From: Nocardia fusca NBRC 14340
GTDB lineage: Bacteria > Actinomycetota > Actinomycetes > Mycobacteriales > Mycobacteriaceae
Assembly (NCBI RefSeq): GCF_001618425.1
Contig: NZ_BDCU01000045.1
Coordinates: 1-64,000, forward strand
DNA length: 64,000 nucleotides
Reading direction: 5' to 3'
Part shown: positions 9,061 through 17,597 of the stretch, in pieces
Position numbering within the stretch: the stretch's first letter is position 1
Layout of the letters: each line of letters starts with the position of its first letter
The notes under the pieces: generated by a model
The model's input: the letters and a program-made list of their open reading frames with translations, nothing else
Told to the model about the DNA's origin: nothing
Database searches by the model: none
Position numbers and translations under genes: made by a program

Positions 9061-9807
9061 GTGAGCAAAAACCCCGGGCGGCCGAATCCGCTGGTGGCGG
9101 GCGCGCGCGCGGACCGCAACCGCAAGATCGCGATACAGGTCGGCGTGGCCGCCGTACTGGTCGCGCTGGTCGCCGCGATCGGTATCGGCCTGGCCGTGCG
9201 CAACTCCGGTTCCGACGATGTGGGCGCCATCCCGGCGGCGGCAACCGATAACGGCGCAATCCGGGTGGGACAGCCCGACGCGAAGGCGACCGTGCGGATC
9301 GTCGCGGATATGCAGTGCCCGGTTTGTGCACAGTTCGAGACCGACCACGCCGAACTGCTGAGCGAATCGGTTACCGACGGCACCGCCGCGATCGAATACA
9401 ACATCGTGGCTTACCTGGACAAGATGTCCAGCACCGAATACTCCACCCGGGCCGCGAACGCCTCCTACTGTGTCGCCGATACCGGCACCGGCCGATACCA
9501 GGATTGGCTGAAGCTGATGTTCCAGCAGCAGCCGCCCGAAGGCGGCGCCGGCCTGACCGACGAACAGCTCATCGCCATCGCGCAGCAGGCGGGCTATACC
9601 GACCCCGCCATCGCCGACTGCATCACCGACCGCAGATACGAGGGCTTCGTCGGCGCGAAATCCCAGGAATCGCTGGACGAGGGCATCGACGGCACTCCGA
9701 CGGTTTTCGTCGACGGTGAAAAGGTCGACCTCGCGCTGAAGCAGGACCGGACGGGCTTCGACACCGCGCCGCTGACCGCCGCGATCCAGGCGGCTGCGGG
9801 CCGGTGA
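9061..9807 (+). CDS. Membrane-anchored DsbA-like thioredoxin-fold protein
   Basis: A 248-residue extracytoplasmic thiol oxidoreductase. A positively charged N-terminus is followed by one uncleaved-looking helix (IAIQVGVAAVLVALVAAIGIGLAV), anchoring a DsbA/thioredoxin-fold domain with the active-site CPVC (RIVADMQCPVCAQFE) and the cis-proline region GIDGTPTVFVDG. Start GTG 9061 is preferred over upstream in-frame starts because it gives a normal short cytoplasmic tail. The next gene, VKOR, overlaps by four bases, so the pair is co-translated: DsbA oxidises exported proteins and VKOR re-oxidises DsbA. Confidence 0.88.
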   Translation: MSKNPGRPNPLVAGARADRNRKIAIQVGVAAVLVALVAAIGIGLAVRNSGSDDVGAIPAAATDNGAIRVGQPDAKATVRIVADMQCPVCAQFETDHAELLSESVTDGTAAIEYNIVAYLDKMSSTEYSTRAANASYCVADTGTGRYQDWLKLMFQQQPPEGGAGLTDEQLIAIAQQAGYTDPAIADCITDRRYEGFVGAKSQESLDEGIDGTPTVFVDGEKVDLALKQDRTGFDTAPLTAAIQAAAGR

Positions 9808-10370
9808 CCCGGACATCGCCGCCTGCCGCCTGGACGCTGCTGCTGTGCGGTCTGGCCGGCTGGATCGCCGCATTCGTCCTGCTGGTCGAAGACTTCAAAC
9901 TGCTCAGCGAGCCCGGCTACATCCCCTCGTGCAGCTTGAACCCGGTGCTGTCCTGCGGTTCGGTGATGGCCACCGATCAGGCGTCGGTCCTGGGCTTTCC
10001 GAACCCGATCATCGGGCTGGCCGGGTTCTCGGTGGTGGTGACGCTCGGCGTGCTCTCGGTCGCGGGGGTGGTGCTGCCCCGCTGGATCTGGATCGGTCTG
10101 TGGCTGGGGACGGCCGCCGGAACACTGTTCATCTGCTGGCTGATCTTCCAGAGCCTGTACCGCATCAATGCCCTGTGCCCCTACTGCATGGTGGTGTGGG
10201 CGATCATCACACCGCTGCTCGCCGTCCTCACCGAACAACTGTGGGGTAACGATCGGGGTGCGCTGCGGGTGGTCGCGGAATGGCGCTGGACCTTCGTCGC
10301 GGTCTTCTACGCCGTGGTGCTGGTGCTGGTGTTCCTGCGTTTCCAGGACTACTGGCTGTCGCTGTTCTGA
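9804..10370 (+). CDS. Vitamin K epoxide reductase family (VKOR) membrane protein
   Basis: A 188-residue integral membrane protein of the VKOR family, the actinobacterial counterpart of DsbB. Predicted membrane helices surround the two cysteine pairs: loop cysteines in SCSLNPVLSCGSV and the quinone-proximal CPYC (YRINALCPYCMVVW). Together they pass electrons from DsbA to menaquinone. GTG start overlaps the DsbA stop. The C-terminal helix (FVAVFYAVVLVLVFLRF) ends close to a convergent HtrA-like gene. Family and role are well supported. Confidence 0.92.
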   Translation: MTRTSPPAAWTLLLCGLAGWIAAFVLLVEDFKLLSEPGYIPSCSLNPVLSCGSVMATDQASVLGFPNPIIGLAGFSVVVTLGVLSVAGVVLPRWIWIGLWLGTAAGTLFICWLIFQSLYRINALCPYCMVVWAIITPLLAVLTEQLWGNDRGALRVVAEWRWTFVAVFYAVVLVLVFLRFQDYWLSLF

Positions 10371-10389
10371 TCGGCGTCGCCGGCCTGCC

Positions 10390-11514
10390 CTAACCCGGCG
10401 TGCCGGCGACCAGCCGCACCGCCACGAACCGTTCGCTGCCGTCGGGTGCTCGCACGCCCAGCCGCACCGTTTCGGCCGGTTTGCGGGTGTCGATCGCCGC
10501 GCGCAGCGCGCGTGCACTCGTGACGGCGCGACCGTCCAGCGAGGTGATGATCTCTCCGGCCGTCAGGCCCGCCACCTGCGCGGGCAGCCCGTGGATCGCC
10601 ATATCGATGCGGGCGCCCTGCGGTCGCGCGTCGGAGATCAGTACTCCTAGGGTGGCGGTGGGGCCGATGTGCACGGAGTCGGTGGGCGTACCGGACCGGA
10701 TCTGCCGCACGATGCGCATCGCGGCGTCGATGGGCACCGCGTAACCGTTGGGTGGATCCTCGGCCGCGCCGGGTGGCGGGTCTCGATTGCCGGAGGCCGC
10801 CGCGATCACCCCGACGACCGCACCGCTGGAATCGGTCACCGCCCCACCGGACTGGCCCGCGCTGACCGCCGCCTCGATCTCCAGCATTCCGGTCAGTGCC
10901 TGCCGGGACAGGTCCTGCTGGTTCAGGGCCATGATCGTGCTGTCCAGATCGCTGATCTCCCCGGTGACCGCGGTGGCCGTGCCGCTGCCGCCGGCGTTAC
11001 CGATGGCCAGGACCTCGTCCCGGACACGCAGCCCGGCCGAACTGCCGATCCGCGCGGTGGCCAGCCCACGCGCGCCCGCGAGGGAGAGCAGGGCGATATC
11101 GGCGTGGGCGTCGTAGCCGAGCACCTCGGCGGTGTACACGGCACCGTCGGAAACGCGGCTGACCCGCACCGTCTTCGCACCCTTCACGACATGGTGGCTG
11201 GTGAGCACCTGTCCTTCTCCGGTGAGGACTATGCCGGATCCGGCCGCCGCGGCGCCGAACGGACGGGCGGCGGCGGTGATGTTGACCAGTACCGGGGAGA
11301 TACCGCGTGTCACCTCGCTCGCGTTCAGCGGGGTCCGCGGCGCGGGACGGACGGGTGTGGCGACGACACTGCGGCCGGGTTGCGCCAGGCCGGGTAGTTC
11401 GCCCCGGTAGCCGAACAGGGCCCCGAGGGCCAGCACCGCGGCGCAGAGGGTAACGAGCACGCGACCCCCGCCGGTGGGCCCGCGGGAGCCGGTGCTCTGC
11501 CACTGGTTGTCCAA
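10390..11514 (-). CDS. HtrA-like S1C serine protease with PDZ domain
   Basis: A 374-residue trypsin-like serine protease of the HtrA/DegP type. A single N-terminal membrane helix (VLVTLCAAVLALGALFGY) places the protease outside the membrane. Catalytic triad: His in TSHHVVKG, Asp in AHADIALLSL, Ser in SAGQSGGAV. A PDZ domain follows at about residues 280-370, with the ligand-loop-like segment GVLISDARPQGARI and GLTAGEIITSLDGRAV. The G-Q-S-G-G nucleophile motif replaces the commoner GNSGG but keeps the essential residues. The gene starts at the edge of the DnaA-box-rich gap; two perfect boxes lie 85-113 bp upstream of its start codon. Confidence 0.88.
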   Translation of the reverse strand: MDNQWQSTGSRGPTGGGRVLVTLCAAVLALGALFGYRGELPGLAQPGRSVVATPVRPAPRTPLNASEVTRGISPVLVNITAAARPFGAAAAGSGIVLTGEGQVLTSHHVVKGAKTVRVSRVSDGAVYTAEVLGYDAHADIALLSLAGARGLATARIGSSAGLRVRDEVLAIGNAGGSGTATAVTGEISDLDSTIMALNQQDLSRQALTGMLEIEAAVSAGQSGGAVTDSSGAVVGVIAAASGNRDPPPGAAEDPPNGYAVPIDAAMRIVRQIRSGTPTDSVHIGPTATLGVLISDARPQGARIDMAIHGLPAQVAGLTAGEIITSLDGRAVTSARALRAAIDTRKPAETVRLGVRAPDGSERFVAVRLVAGTPG

Positions 11515-12060
11515 GGAGCCTCCCGCTGCCGCAGCCGATCACGACCATTGTCGCCCGGATCAACGCGCGATAGTCGAGTTTCATCCCCTTGTCGCAAGTT
11601 ATCCACAGGTATCCCCAGTTATCCACAGGCCGGCGCGGACTTGGGGAAACACCGGCCGGATACCTGTTGATTCGTTACCACCGGTACGCCGAGGTCACAT
11701 CCGTGTCACATCCCCGCGGCGGCCTTTTTCACCGCCCGGCCGAAAACCGGCCCGGATGTCGGCGTCTGCCCGCACGGAACGGCCCACGGGCGCGATCGGG
11801 AATACGGCCGCTCGTTATCCGGCGGAAACCGAATCAATAGAATTCCGTATCCCGGGCCCCGACACCCGGAAATCCATCCACAGCCGCTCGGCCTTCATCC
11901 ACACCGCGGAGCTCGGTTTTCCACAGCCTTCTCCACAGTGTGGATAATCGGCGCGCACGAGCCGGAATCTCTTTGTTCGACGGTGACCGATTGTTCGACG
12001 ACGGCCGATCGAATCGACTTTGCGGACCCGGAATCCGCGGGAACACACCGGCGGAAACAC
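11515..12060. other. Gene-free region with a cluster of DnaA boxes
   Basis: No coding sequence is convincing in these 546 bp. Three perfect DnaA boxes (TTATCCACA) are present: 11599-11607 and 11619-11627 on the plus strand, 20 bp apart, and 11939-11947 on the minus strand. Near matches lie at 11895-11903 (TCATCCACA), 11917-11925 (TTTTCCACA), 11929-11937 (TTCTCCACA) and 11874-11882 (CCATCCACA). Neither neighbour is dnaA or dnaN, so this is not the usual oriC location. It also contains the promoter of the HtrA-like gene. Confidence 0.75.
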
Positions 12061-13116
12061 TCAGATGGTCGCAGTATCGATGACGAACCGATACCGCACA
12101 TCACTGGCCACCACGCGCTCGTACGCGCTGTCGATCTCGTCCGCGGAAATCAACTCGATTTCCGCCCCGATTCCGTGCTCGGCACAGAAATTCAACATCT
12201 CCTGCGTTTGCTCGATACCGCCGATCATCGAACCCGACAGCGAGCGCCGGCGGCCGGCCAGGACCCGGGCCTGAACCTGGAGCGGGGCCTCCGGCAGTCC
12301 CAGCACGACCAGCGTCCCGTCCAGCCGCAGCAGCTTCATGTAGTCGTTGATCGGCAGATCCGCGGATACGGTGTTGATGACGAGATCGAAGCTGCCGCGC
12401 AACTCCCGGAACACCTGGGCATCACTGGTGGCGTAGTAGTGGTGCGCACCGAAACGCTTTCCGTCGTCCTGTTTGCTCAGCGAATGGCTGAGGACCGTCA
12501 CCTCGGCGCCCAGCGCGGCGGCGATTTTCACACCGATATGGCCGAGCCCGCCCATTCCGATGATCGCGACCTTTTTCCCGGGTCCCACACCCCATTGTCG
12601 TAAAGGCGAATACAGGGTGATTCCGGCGCACAACAGTGGCGCGGCCACCGACAGATCGATTCCCTCCGGGATGGCGACCACGAAGTTCTCGGTCACCACG
12701 ATCCGGGTGGCGTATCCGCCCATGGTGTGCCCGCCCGGCTGCACCTCCTCCGGCACCCGGGAGTTGTAGGTCATCACCGCGCCACGGGTGCAGAACTGCT
12801 CCTCGCCCGCCAGGCACGACTCGCAGACTCCGCAGGAGTCCACCATGCAGCCGACACCCACCCGGTCGCCCACCCGGTGGCGGCTCACCGCCGACCCCAC
12901 GGCAGCGACGGTCCCCGCGATCTCATGCCCCGGCACACACGGATAAGCCGCGCCGCCCCACTCGTTACGGGCGGTGTGGATATCGGAATGGCAGATCCCG
13001 GCATACGCGATATCGATCAGGACATCGCGGGGCCCGAGCTCCCGGCGTTCGATGGTGACCTTCTCGAACGCGGCGTCGGGCCCGGCCATCGCATAGGCGC
13101 CTACAGCAGTACTCAT
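12061..13116 (-). CDS. Zinc-dependent NAD(P)-type alcohol dehydrogenase
   Basis: A 351-residue medium-chain alcohol dehydrogenase, closest to the cinnamyl/AdhC-like branch. Catalytic zinc ligands are Cys in GICHSDIHTARNEWG and the GHE motif (VPGHEIAGTVAAVG); four structural-zinc cysteines occur in GCMVDSCGVCESCLAGEEQFC; the Rossmann motif is VAIIGMGGLGHIGVKIAAALG. ATG 13116 starts the conserved region; an open frame continues further upstream into the R2 repeat and should not be used as the start. Expected to interconvert primary alcohols or aldehydes; substrate not determined. Confidence 0.9.
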   Translation of the reverse strand: MSTAVGAYAMAGPDAAFEKVTIERRELGPRDVLIDIAYAGICHSDIHTARNEWGGAAYPCVPGHEIAGTVAAVGSAVSRHRVGDRVGVGCMVDSCGVCESCLAGEEQFCTRGAVMTYNSRVPEEVQPGGHTMGGYATRIVVTENFVVAIPEGIDLSVAAPLLCAGITLYSPLRQWGVGPGKKVAIIGMGGLGHIGVKIAAALGAEVTVLSHSLSKQDDGKRFGAHHYYATSDAQVFRELRGSFDLVINTVSADLPINDYMKLLRLDGTLVVLGLPEAPLQVQARVLAGRRRSLSGSMIGGIEQTQEMLNFCAEHGIGAEIELISADEIDSAYERVVASDVRYRFVIDTATI

Positions 13117-13202
13117 GCGTCCATGCCTACCGGCGCATACCGGATTTGCCAAGGTGGTGTGACTTTCGGCGCCCGGACGTGAAGGTAGGGTGCGGGCCTG
13201 CT

Positions 13203-13376
13203 CGTGAAGGTGCTGTGTTTTCGGCGCGCTGGCGCGCGCGGGGTTGAGGCCCCCTGGGTCTCGCCGTTTCGGCCTCGAGACTCGAGCTTCGCGCATGCGC
13301 TTCGAGGCCGAAACGGCGAGACGGGCCTCAACCCTTGGAGGTGTCTCGCAAAACTCGACGCATGGGGTTACGTCGG
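13203..13376 (+). repeat. Palindromic repeat R2, copy 1
   Basis: An element of about 175 bp, built as a two-tier hairpin. Outer arms GGGTTGAGGCC (13241-13251) and GGCCTCAACCC (13324-13334); inner 20-bp perfect arms at 13259-13278 and 13302-13321; loop of 23 nt containing GCATGC. Conserved flanks extend the element to CGTGAAGGTGCTGTG on the left and GACGCATG on the right. It lies downstream of metE and upstream of the alcohol dehydrogenase gene. Copy 2 at 16208-16391 is inverted relative to this one, down to an exactly reverse-complementary loop. Confidence 0.9.
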
Positions 13377-13533
13377 CATTCGGCGATCGGATCCGCATGT
13401 GGAGTTCGGGTCCGGACGCGGCAGAAGTAGGGTCGCCTGTTATCCATCCGCTGCCGGTGTCTCGGAGACCGCGCGAGTGGACATCAGGAGAGGCACGCGA
13501 TCCCGTTCCCGGAAGCTGCGCAGAGTTCTGCTC

Positions 13534-15861
13534 TCACTCCGGGGCGGGACCGAGGTCCTGCTCGGCTTGCAGGCGGCGGCGGACTCGGCGGGCGGCGGCG
13601 ACCATATTGCGGAGAGCGGGGTCGAGCTGCCAGTGGTGGCGGGTCTTGAGGCCGCCGTCCGGGTTGGCCCAGAGCCGATCCGGGCCGACCGCCGCGGCGG
13701 CCGCGGTGAGCAGTTCATCCAGTTCGTCGATATCCGGGATGCGGGCCGAACGGCTCTCGTACACGCCCGGGCCGACCCCGTTACTGAGCCCGTGGCCGGA
13801 GGCGTAGTCCTCCTCCAGCGCTTTCAGCACCCACTCGATGGACCGGGTGGCGACGATCGCGGTGACGTCGGCGTCGAGCTGTTCGATGGCCTGGACGATC
13901 TCGGTACGGCCCGAGTACGGGATATGGGTGTGGATCTGGGTACCGGGCGCCACACCGGAGGTCGCGAGCCGGAATGCCCCGATCGCCCAGCGCAGGTATT
14001 CGGCGCGGCCTTCGGGCCGGGCCGGCCACAGCTCCCGCAGCGCCGGTTCGTCGACCTGGATGATGCCGATACCGGCGCGTTCCAGATCCACGACTTCGTC
14101 GCGGATCGCCAGCGCCACCTGGTCGGCCGTCTCGTAGAGCGGCTGGTCCTGCCGGACGAACGAACGCGCCACCATGGTGACGGGCCCGGTGACCATGCCC
14201 TTCACCGGTTTGTCGGTCAGCGATTGGGCATAGGTGATCCACTCCACCGACATCGGAGCCGGCCGCGACACGTCGCCGTAGATGATCGGCGGACGCACAC
14301 AGCGCGATCCGTACACCTGCACCCAGCCGAAATGCGTGGTAGCGAAACCGTCCAGCAATTCGGCGAAATACTGGATCATGTCGTTGCGCTCGTGCTCGCC
14401 GTGCACCAGCACATCGAGACCGATATCTTCCTGCAACGCGATGGTGGCGGCGATCTCCGCCTCGATCTTCTTACGGTATTCGTCGTAGGACAACCGGCCC
14501 TCACCCAGCTGGTGGCGGGCCTGCCGGGCTTCGACGCTCTGCGGATAGGACCCCAGCGTGGTGGCGGGCACCGGCGGCAGTTGCAATTTCTGCTCTTGCG
14601 CGGCCCGGCGCTCGGCATAGGGTGCGCGTTCCCGCATCTGCGGGGTAATGGCGTAGACCCGCTGGCGCACCGCGTGTTTCTGTTTGAAATGCACTTCGCC
14701 AGGACGTTTACGCCATTTGTCCGAGGGCCCCTCGGTGAGCGCTTTGGCCAGTGAGACGACCTCGCCGACTTTCTGCTTCGCGAAAGCGAGCCGATCGGCC
14801 ACATTCCCGTCGATATCGTATTCGGCGAGAACGTCGTAGGGCACGTGCAGCAGCGTGGTTCCGGTGGAGACCACCAGGTCCGGGCACACCTTGGCGAGTT
14901 CGTTCAGATATTCCAGGGTGACGTAGCGGTCGGCCCGCCACACATTCGTGCCACTGATGACCCCCGCGTAGAGCCGTTTGCGGCGGATACCCGGGATCTG
15001 CGCCAGATCTTCGGGCCGGACCCGGTAGGACGCCAGATCGAGGCCGATCGCCTCCACCCCGGTACCGGCGAGAATGCGCAGCGCCTCACCGAAGTCGCCG
15101 TACTGTCCGGTGACCAGGATGCGCGGCCGCAGCGGCGCCTTGGACAGCCGGTCGTAGACGCGGGCGAAGGCGGCGAGTTCGGCGGCCGAGCGTTCGGCGG
15201 TGAAGCAGGGTTCGTCCAGCTGCACACAGGTGGCGCCGCGCCGCGCCAGGATCTCGAACAACTGCTCGTAGACCGGGAGCAGCCGGTCCAGCAGATCGAT
15301 GGTGTCGAACCCGGCCGATTCACCGGGCACACTGCCCGCCTTGGACAGCAGCAGCAGCGACACCGGCCCCAGCACCACCGGCCGCTGCTCGATGCCCGCC
15401 GCCATCGCCCGGTCCCATTCGTCCAGCAGCGCCTCGGGGTGCAGGGAGAATTCCGTATCGGCATCGAGTTCCGGCTGCCGGTAGTGGTAGTTGGTACCGA
15501 AGAAACGCACCAACTCCAGCGGCGGTAGATCGGGCCGGCCGCGCGCCATCAGGAAATAGAAATCCAGCGGGTCGAGATCGGCGCGGTATTCCGCGAAACG
15601 GGACGGGAACGCGCCGAAGAGCAGCGCATTGTCGAGCACGTGGTCGTAGAAGGAGAAGGTGTTCCCCGGGACCTGGGTCAGCCCGGTGGCGGCGAGCTCG
15701 TTGAACTGCTGCTCCTGGATATCGCGCCCGACCGCGCGCAGCTCTTCCCGGGTGATCGCCCGCCGCCAGTACGCCTCGAGCGCGCGCTTGAGCTCCCGGT
15801 GCGGACCGATCCGCGGATACCCGAGCACACTCGAGCCGAACCCTTCACCGACGTTGACCAT
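13534..15861 (-). CDS. metE: MetE-like cobalamin-independent methionine synthase homologue lacking zinc ligands
   Basis: A 775-residue, full-length two-barrel MetE homologue. MetE moves a methyl group from methyltetrahydropteroyl-triglutamate to homocysteine using an active-site zinc. The fold signatures are intact (LGYPRIGPHRELKRALEAYW; LDVLVHGEHERNDMIQYF; VYGSRCVRPPIIYGDVSRP; GIIQVDEPALRE), including the homocysteine-contacting Glu and Asp. The C-terminal metal site is not: canonical HTHMCYC reads HTHIPYS, so zinc His646 stays but its cysteine is Pro648; the zinc glutamate is Val670; the NPDCGLKTR cysteine is Gly736; and the proton-donating His of YDIHSP is Arg704. A strong AGGAGG precedes the ATG. 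Probably not a functional methionine synthase; a changed or regulatory role is possible. Confidence 0.85.
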   Translation of the reverse strand: MVNVGEGFGSSVLGYPRIGPHRELKRALEAYWRRAITREELRAVGRDIQEQQFNELAATGLTQVPGNTFSFYDHVLDNALLFGAFPSRFAEYRADLDPLDFYFLMARGRPDLPPLELVRFFGTNYHYRQPELDADTEFSLHPEALLDEWDRAMAAGIEQRPVVLGPVSLLLLSKAGSVPGESAGFDTIDLLDRLLPVYEQLFEILARRGATCVQLDEPCFTAERSAAELAAFARVYDRLSKAPLRPRILVTGQYGDFGEALRILAGTGVEAIGLDLASYRVRPEDLAQIPGIRRKRLYAGVISGTNVWRADRYVTLEYLNELAKVCPDLVVSTGTTLLHVPYDVLAEYDIDGNVADRLAFAKQKVGEVVSLAKALTEGPSDKWRKRPGEVHFKQKHAVRQRVYAITPQMRERAPYAERRAAQEQKLQLPPVPATTLGSYPQSVEARQARHQLGEGRLSYDEYRKKIEAEIAATIALQEDIGLDVLVHGEHERNDMIQYFAELLDGFATTHFGWVQVYGSRCVRPPIIYGDVSRPAPMSVEWITYAQSLTDKPVKGMVTGPVTMVARSFVRQDQPLYETADQVALAIRDEVVDLERAGIGIIQVDEPALRELWPARPEGRAEYLRWAIGAFRLATSGVAPGTQIHTHIPYSGRTEIVQAIEQLDADVTAIVATRSIEWVLKALEEDYASGHGLSNGVGPGVYESRSARIPDIDELDELLTAAAAAVGPDRLWANPDGGLKTRHHWQLDPALRNMVAAARRVRRRLQAEQDLGPAPE

Positions 15862-15882
15862 TGCCGACCTCCTTGTTTATTT

Positions 15883-16127
15883 GCCCCGCCTGCGGCGGGG
15901 CGGGTCGGGGCCCTGTGACCCCGATTCTTCCCTCCTCCGCTCAGTCGCTGCGCTCCTTCGCTCTGTCGCTCCAGAACCGGGGGCGGGCCCCGACCACCGA
16001 GGTAGACCATCCGGAGCAGACAGAAGGTTGCCTGCCGACGTGCGCCTCGACCAGCCTGGGGAGGCTCACGTCACTGTCAGTGCTCAATGGCGGCACACGC
16101 TCCAGAACCGGGGCAGGCCCCGACCAT
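15883..16127. repeat. Repeat R1, copy 2, with partial third fragment
   Basis: A GC hairpin (GCCCCGCC-TGC-GGCGGGGC, about 15883-15901) followed by the second full R1 unit (15901-16090), nearly identical over about 190 bp to 1436-1625 and ending with the same GTCAGTGCTCAATGG. A further fragment of the R1 core (CTCCAGAACCGGGG to CCCCGACCA) lies at 16101-16127. It begins 40 bp upstream of the metE start codon, mirroring the first copy's position upstream of DUF445. No cobalamin-riboswitch hallmarks were seen in this metE leader. Confidence 0.85.
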
Positions 16128-16207
16128 GGATGCCGCCTACCTGGGTAGACGATAGGTCCTGCGACCAGTGCACGAGAGCTACCCGAAGCGAAGGGTTACA
16201 CATAATC

Positions 16208-16391
16208 CCGACGCAACCCGCATGCGTCGAGTCTGACGAGACACCTCCAAGGGTTGAGGCCCTTCTCGCCGTTTCGGCCTCGAAGCGCATGCGCGAAGCT
16301 CGAGTCTCGAGGCCGAAACGGCGAGACCAAGGAGGCCTCAACCCCGCGGCGCCGGAGGTGCCGCCAAAAAACACAGCACCTTCACGAACAA
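16208..16391 (-). repeat. Palindromic repeat R2, copy 2 (inverted relative to copy 1)
   Basis: Outer arms at 16251-16261 and 16334-16344; inner 20-bp perfect arms at 16264-16283 and 16307-16326; the 23-nt loop is the exact reverse complement of the copy 1 loop. Flanking homology runs from CCGACGCAACCCGCATGCG to AACACAGCACCTTCACGA. It lies about 59 bp downstream of the fadB2 stop codon and, with copy 1, brackets the MetE-like gene as an inverted pair. Confidence 0.9.
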
Positions 16392-16449
16392 GCCCAGTTC
16401 TCACCTGCACGGGAAGCGCACCTCTCATCTCGGTGACCGCCGACTCTGC

Positions 16450-17319
16450 CTACGCTTTGTTGTACTGGTAAAAGCCCGCGCCGGACTTCTTGCCCAGCAG
16501 CCCCGCCTCGACCATGCGCATGAGCAGCGGCGGCGCCGAGTACAGCGGCTCCTTGAATTCGCCGTACATCGAATCGGCGATCGATTTCACCGTATCGAGG
16601 CCGACCAGGTCGGTGAGTGCGAGCGGGCCCATGGGGTGGGCGCAACCGAGCACCATCGCCTTGTCGACATCCTCCTTGGTGGCGAAACCGGATTCGACCA
16701 TGCGAATGGCCGAGAGCAGGTACGGCACCAGCAGCGCGTTGACCACGAAGCCGGAGCGGTCCGAGGAACGCACGATCTCCTTGCCGAGAACCTCGGCCGC
16801 GAACTTCTCGGCCCGCTCGGTGACGGCGCCACTGGTCTTGAGCGTGGTCACCAGCTCGACCAGCGGCAGTACCGGCACCGGGTTGAAGAAGTGCATACCG
16901 ACGACCCGCTCGGGGTTGTTGGTGGCCACCGCGATCTTCATGATCGGGATGGAGGAGGTGTTGGAGGCCAGTACCGCGCTGGGGTCGGTGACCACCTTGT
17001 CGAGTTCGGCGAAGATGGAGGTCTTGACCTTCTCGTCCTCCAGGACGGCCTCCACCACGAGCTGGCGGTCGGCGAAATCGCCGAGGTCGGAGGTGAACCG
17101 CAGCCGCCAGGCCGCCTGTTCCCGCTCGCGCTCGGTGATCTTGCCGCTGCTCACGCCCCGGTCCAGGGACCGCAGGATCCGCGACCGGCCGGCCGCGGCG
17201 AGATCCCGGGTCTGTTCGTACACGAGCACATCGACATGCGCGCGAGCGCACACCTCCGCGATACCCGCGCCCATCTGGCCGGCACCGATGACACCGACAC
17301 GCTGAATCTTCTCGTTCAC
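16450..17319 (-). CDS. fadB2: 3-hydroxybutyryl-CoA dehydrogenase (FadB2 type)
   Basis: A 289-residue NAD-dependent 3-hydroxyacyl-CoA dehydrogenase. The N-terminal Rossmann motif is VGVIGAGQMGAGIAEVCARA; the catalytic histidine is in VVGMHFFNPVPVLPLVELV with its paired glutamate in the preceding helix; the C-terminal domain has the SGFVVNALLVPYLLSAIRM dimer segment and HPMGPLALTDLVGLD. It oxidises 3-hydroxybutyryl-CoA to acetoacetyl-CoA in beta-oxidation or butyrate metabolism. The isocitrate lyase gene lies upstream on the same strand, as icl1-fadB2 does in M. tuberculosis, but here 630 bp of hairpin- and repeat-rich DNA separates them. Confidence 0.92.
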   Translation of the reverse strand: MNEKIQRVGVIGAGQMGAGIAEVCARAHVDVLVYEQTRDLAAAGRSRILRSLDRGVSSGKITEREREQAAWRLRFTSDLGDFADRQLVVEAVLEDEKVKTSIFAELDKVVTDPSAVLASNTSSIPIMKIAVATNNPERVVGMHFFNPVPVLPLVELVTTLKTSGAVTERAEKFAAEVLGKEIVRSSDRSGFVVNALLVPYLLSAIRMVESGFATKEDVDKAMVLGCAHPMGPLALTDLVGLDTVKSIADSMYGEFKEPLYSAPPLLMRMVEAGLLGKKSGAGFYQYNKA

Positions 17320-17498
17320 GTCCCACTCCTGTGTTCGTGGCGCCGCCTCGGCGGCGCGGGGCTGTGTTCATCGGCGCCGCCTCCGGCAGCGCGGGCTCGG
17401 AGCCCTCGTGACCTGTCCACAATGCCGACCAACCGGCAAGCGGGTGAGCGCGGGCGGCGGTCGGGTTCGGCGCTTGGCGTCTCGCCGGAGAGACCGAA

Positions 17499-17527
17499 GC
17501 CCCCTCGCCGGGCTGTTGCGAGGGGGC
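17499..17527. terminator. Putative hairpin terminator downstream of aceA
   Basis: A 10-bp perfect stem (17499-17508 with 17518-17527) around a 9-nt loop. No T-tract follows on the minus strand, so Rho-independent termination is uncertain; it may instead stabilise an mRNA 3' end. Confidence 0.35.
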
Positions 17528-17597
17528 GGTACACCCCTACCGAGGTAGTGGGTCCGGGATATCCGCCGGAAGACGGAGTACCACGATCGGTCCCGGA

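Noticed and set aside
11590..11950. The chromosomal origin oriC
   Set aside because: DnaA boxes are present, but dnaA, dnaN and recF are not adjacent and the region lacks an obvious AT-rich unwinding element.
13281..13376. Short frame in R2 (starting MRFEAETARRAS) repeated in copies 1-3
   Set aside because: The similar peptide comes from the repeat itself; the frame runs into different sequence after each copy.
15862..16449. Cobalamin riboswitch in the metE leader
   Set aside because: The metE leader holds R1 and R2 repeats; no B12-box-like conserved segment was found.
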